Shown: positions 61,249-64,000 of the stretch, one piece after another | Layout of the letters: each line of letters opens with the position of its first letter | Position numbering within the stretch: the first letter of the stretch is position 1 | DNA from: JALZUV01 sp964654855 | GTDB lineage: Bacteria; Pseudomonadota; Alphaproteobacteria; Rickettsiales; JALZUV01 | NCBI GenBank assembly: GCA_964654855.1 | Contig: CAZZJS010000009.1 | Coordinates: 1 to 64,000 of the forward strand | Reading direction: 5' to 3' | Length of the DNA: 64,000 bases | Position numbers and translations under genes: made by a program | Notes under the pieces: model-generated | Seen by the model: only the letters and a program-made list of their open reading frames with translations | Databases searched by the model: none | What the model was told of the DNA's origin: nothing

Positions 61249-61449
61249 TTACGCAGCGTCTTTCTTCAACTGGCTAAGTTGCGTTTTAATACGAGCCACA
61301 GATTTACGCGTCTTGCGTACTTCTGAAGTGTTTTCTAATTCACCACCTGCCTTGCGGAAGCGGAGATTTAATAACGCTTTTTTTCCGTCGCGCAACAAAG
61401 AAATGAGTTCGTCGCGTGATTTACCTTTTAAATCTTCAGTTTTGGCCAT
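61249..61449 (-). CDS. rpmC: 50S ribosomal protein L29
   Basis: 66 residues of the coiled-coil L29 type (LKGKSRDELISLLRDGKKALLNLRFRKAGGELENTSEVRKTRKSVARIKT). It sits near the exit tunnel. Two bases after rplP. Confidence 0.95.
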   Translation of the reverse strand: MAKTEDLKGKSRDELISLLRDGKKALLNLRFRKAGGELENTSEVRKTRKSVARIKTQLSQLKKDAA

Positions 61450-61451
61450 GA

Positions 61452-61871
61452 CTAAGCGTCCTCTCCAACACGTTTTACAAATTTTGTTTTGATCGGAAGC
61501 TTCGCAGAGGCACGTTCAAATGCACCGCGTGCTACTTCTTCCGTAACACCGTCAAGTTCGAACATGATACGACCTGGCGCTACACGAGCTGCCCAGTAAT
61601 CCACTGAACCTTTACCTTTACCCATACGAACTTCCGCAGGCTTGCTTGTAACAGGCAAGTCAGGGAAAATACGGATCCAAAGACGACCAACACGCTTCAT
61701 GTGGCGAGTGATCGCACGACGAGATGCCTCGATCTGACGTGCAGTCACACGCTCAGGCTCAAGTGCTTTCAAGCCATAAGTACCAAAGTTAAGCGTTGCA
61801 CCACCCTTAGTGTTACCGTGGATACGGCCTTTATGCTGCTTGCGGTATTTTGTTTTCTTAGGTTGTAACAT
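61452..61871 (-). CDS. rplP: 50S ribosomal protein L16
   Basis: 139 residues, MLQPKKTKYRKQHKGRIHGNTKGG and WIRIFPDLPVTSKPAEVRMGKGKGSVDYWAARVAPGRIMFE. Standard. Confidence 0.97.
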   Translation of the reverse strand: MLQPKKTKYRKQHKGRIHGNTKGGATLNFGTYGLKALEPERVTARQIEASRRAITRHMKRVGRLWIRIFPDLPVTSKPAEVRMGKGKGSVDYWAARVAPGRIMFELDGVTEEVARGAFERASAKLPIKTKFVKRVGEDA

Positions 61872-61899
61872 TTTTTTACTCTAATTTTATTACGTTAAC

Positions 61900-62577
61900 T
61901 TAAGCAGCAACACTTGGTGTAGTCGTTGCAAAAGTTTCTTTATTATCGTTGTTCATGATCTCGCCTTTGAACACCCAAACCTTGATACCAATGATACCGT
62001 AGGTCGTGAGTGCGCGTGCTATACCATAATCTACATCTGCACGCAAGGTATGAAGTGGAACTCGACCTTCGCGATACCATTCCATACGCGCGATTTCCGC
62101 ACCACCGAGACGACCGCCACAGTTAATACGAATACCTTCAGCACCTAAACGTAGCGCTGACTGAACTGCACGCTTCATTGCACGACGGAAAGAAACACGA
62201 CGCTCTAGCTGCTGCGCAATTCCTTCTGCGATGAGTGTAGAATCAAGCTCAGGCTTACGAACCTCGACAATGTTAAGCGTTACTTCACCGTCAGTGAGAG
62301 TAGAAAGTTTCTTGCGGATACGATCAATATCAGCACCTTTCTTACCAATAACCACACCAGGGCGAGCTGTGTGAATCGTCACAATCGCTTTTTTGCTTGG
62401 ACGCTCAATGATAATGTCACTGATACCAGCCGTCGCCAGCTCTTTTTTCACGAATTCACGAATTTTGAAATCTTCGTGTAGAAGTTTCGCATAGTCGCCG
62501 CCTTCAGCGTACCAGCGAGAATCCCAAGTCTTGTTAATACCTAGACGTAGACCAATCGGATTTACTTTTTGTCCCAT
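61900..62577 (-). CDS. rpsC: 30S ribosomal protein S3
   Basis: 225 residues. KH domain with VVIGKKGADIDRIR, and C-terminal domain RMEWYREGRVPLHTLRADVDYG. It ends slightly shorter than the long C-terminal forms. One base overlaps rplV. Confidence 0.96.
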   Translation of the reverse strand: MGQKVNPIGLRLGINKTWDSRWYAEGGDYAKLLHEDFKIREFVKKELATAGISDIIIERPSKKAIVTIHTARPGVVIGKKGADIDRIRKKLSTLTDGEVTLNIVEVRKPELDSTLIAEGIAQQLERRVSFRRAMKRAVQSALRLGAEGIRINCGGRLGGAEIARMEWYREGRVPLHTLRADVDYGIARALTTYGIIGIKVWVFKGEIMNNDNKETFATTTPSVAA

Positions 62578-62948
62578 TATTTACTCTCTTCTTCACGTAG
62601 TACAATTGTTAGATGGCTAAACGGTTTTTCGATAGAAGCACCACGACCACGTGCACGAGCACGAAAACGTTTCATCTTCATCGCTTTGCCGACATAAGCC
62701 TCTTTAACCACCAAGTCATCAATATTGAGATCATGGTTATTTTCAGCATTCGCAATCGCAGAATCGAGAAGCTTTTTAACATCATTAGCAATACGACGAC
62801 CACAGAAAGTCAATTGTGTGCGCGCTTGCTCTACCTTCATGCCGCGAATCATTTTCGCAACCTGATTTAGCTTAATTGGGCTAGTGCGCAAGTTACTCAA
62901 CTTGGCTTTAGCTTCATTAGGCTGTCTTACAATAGCATTCTTACCCAT
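62577..62948 (-). CDS. rplV: 50S ribosomal protein L22
   Basis: 123 residues: LRTSPIKLNQVAKMIRGMKVEQARTQLTFCGRRIANDVKKLLDSAIANAENN and the loop KMKRFRARARGRG that lines the exit tunnel. Fits L22. Confidence 0.96.
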   Translation of the reverse strand: MGKNAIVRQPNEAKAKLSNLRTSPIKLNQVAKMIRGMKVEQARTQLTFCGRRIANDVKKLLDSAIANAENNHDLNIDDLVVKEAYVGKAMKMKRFRARARGRGASIEKPFSHLTIVLREEESK

Positions 62949-62956
62949 GATAAAAC

Positions 62957-63232
62957 CTATCTCTTCGCTTTCTTATCAGCACCATGCCCAAGATATGTAC
63001 GAGTTGGAGAGAACTCACCGAACTTATGTCCGATCATTTCTTCACTCACCAATACAGGAATGAACTTTTTGCCGTTATATACACCAAAAGTAAGGCCCAC
63101 AAATTGTGGCAAGATCGTAGAACGACGCGACCAAGTTTTAATCACTTGGTTACGACCACTGTCACGAGCAACATCAGCCTTCTTCAACAAATAACCGTCA
63201 ACGAACGGACCTTTCCATACAGAACGTGTCAT
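62957..63232 (-). CDS. rpsS: 30S ribosomal protein S19
   Basis: 91 residues starting MTRSVWKGPFVDGYLLKKA, with WSRRSTILPQFVGLTFGVYNGKKFIPV and LGEFSPTRTYLGH-like GHKFGEFSPTRTYLGHG. Standard. Confidence 0.97.
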   Translation of the reverse strand: MTRSVWKGPFVDGYLLKKADVARDSGRNQVIKTWSRRSTILPQFVGLTFGVYNGKKFIPVLVSEEMIGHKFGEFSPTRTYLGHGADKKAKR

Positions 63233-63237
63233 ATCAC

Positions 63238-64000
63238 TTAACCCTTACGCTTCTTCGCTTGATGACGCGTACGTAGCACAAGCTTGTTAACTTTTTTCTT
63301 ACTGCGAGTTTTCGCACCCTTCGTTGGCTTACCCCAAGGAGTCACCGGATGACGACCACCTGATGTTTTACCTTCACCACCACCATGTGGGTGATCAACT
63401 GGGTTCATCGCAACACCACGAACGGTTGGGCGAATACCCTTCCAACGACTACGACCCGCTTTACCAAAGTTTTGGTTTTGGTGGTCAGAGTTTGAAATAG
63501 CACCAATCGTTGCCATGCAGTCACCCAAGATCAAGCGAAGCTCACCAGAACGAAGCTTCACTTGCGCGTAACCAGCATCTTTACCCACGAGCTGAGCATA
63601 ACCACCAGCCGAACGTGCAATCTGTGCACCTTTCTTAGGCTTCATCTCAATGTTATGGATGATGGTACCCACTGGAATGTTTTTCAGTGGCATCGCGTTG
63701 CCAGGCTTTACTTCAACTTTTTCGCCTGCTTCTACTTTATCACCAACAGACAAACGCTGCGGAGCAATAATGTATGAAAGCGTTGCATCATCATACTTAA
63801 TAAGTGCGATGAAAGCCGTACGGTTTGGATCATACTCGATACGCTCAACTGTTGCTGCACCTGCTTTAGTACGCTTAAAGTCAACCATACGGTATTTCTG
63901 TTTGTGACCACCACCAATGTGACGTGTAGTAACACGACCAAGGTTGTTACGACCACCCGATTTAGTCTTACCGCGAACCAAGCTCTTTTCAGGCTTACCC
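63238..64000 (-). CDS. rplB: 50S ribosomal protein L2 (5' end outside window)
   Basis: The frame stays open to the right edge and continues upstream of the VRGKTKSGGRNNLGR block as KPEKSL, so the first ~25 residues lie beyond the window. VTTRHIGGGHKQKYR and NPVDHPHGGGEGKTSGGRHPVTPWGKPTKG are the conserved L2 signatures near the peptidyl-transferase centre. An internal GTG/ATG start would truncate it and is not real. Confidence 0.97.
   Translation of the reverse strand, partial: GKPEKSLVRGKTKSGGRNNLGRVTTRHIGGGHKQKYRMVDFKRTKAGAATVERIEYDPNRTAFIALIKYDDATLSYIIAPQRLSVGDKVEAGEKVEVKPGNAMPLKNIPVGTIIHNIEMKPKKGAQIARSAGGYAQLVGKDAGYAQVKLRSGELRLILGDCMATIGAISNSDHQNQNFGKAGRSRWKGIRPTVRGVAMNPVDHPHGGGEGKTSGGRHPVTPWGKPTKGAKTRSKKKVNKLVLRTRHQAKKRKG

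Overview
The window reads as chromosomal DNA of an alphaproteobacterium of modest GC content, probably free-living or at least metabolically self-sufficient. Evidence for this placement is the cysE-iscR-nifS-iscS-iscU-iscA-hscB-hscA-fdx cluster with two tandem cysteine desulfurases, the folate-dependent TrmFO, a single bifunctional Rel/SpoT protein, class II FBPase and the secY-adk-rpsM-rpsK-rpoA-rplQ order. GlnE, glutaryl-CoA dehydrogenase and D-amino-acid dehydrogenase argue against an extremely reduced parasite. I cannot name a genus from sequence alone. Almost the whole window is coding.

Layout. Positions 1-1258 (minus) hold the end-truncated DUF3631 P-loop ATPase of a mobile or prophage-like element, whose edge appears to lie next to ppk2. 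Positions 2195-9047 (minus) are the Fe-S cluster assembly operon, with cysE and iscR upstream and a convincing IscR-type operator in front of iscS. Positions 9180-26202 are mostly housekeeping: hydrolases, anmK, tyrS, an M48 protease, a YhdP/AsmA-like giant, then a plus-strand run glnE-bcp-dadA-hydrolase, gcdH, and a HisN-like phosphatase coupled to trmFO. Positions 26271-36398 carry an orphan membrane protein, gap-pgk, glpX, the dnaK-dnaJ chaperone operon, glmU and rmuC. Positions 36398-49859 are more accessory: a hydrolase, a sigma-70-like factor beside a histidine-rich membrane protein, uvrA/ssb, a tandem pair of DUF192-type secreted proteins with overlapping reading frames, acpS-pdxJ-rel, a CHAP lipoprotein, a DUF5679 protein, RidA, a broken type IV pseudopilin and tRNA-Gln. 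From 49500 to the end, all on the minus strand, come cutA, rarA, an HtrA-like protease and then the S10/spc/alpha ribosomal protein superoperon from rplQ back to rplB, which runs off the right edge.

Working together. The Isc genes form a complete assembly line: desulfurase, scaffold, A-type carrier, HscA/HscB chaperones, ferredoxin and a regulator. CysE supplies the cysteine pathway. The ribosomal cluster is interrupted by a terminator and a near-perfect 24-bp dyad before secY, and by a strong internal promoter before rpsM, so it probably acts as three transcription units. Tail-to-tail gene pairs are unusually tight, with several sharing or nearly sharing stop codons.

I did not find an obvious new defence or CRISPR-like system. 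The best candidates for something undescribed are the sigma factor/His-rich membrane protein pair (37291-39268), the overlapping DUF192 duplex (42902-44106) and the element edge at 1-1331.
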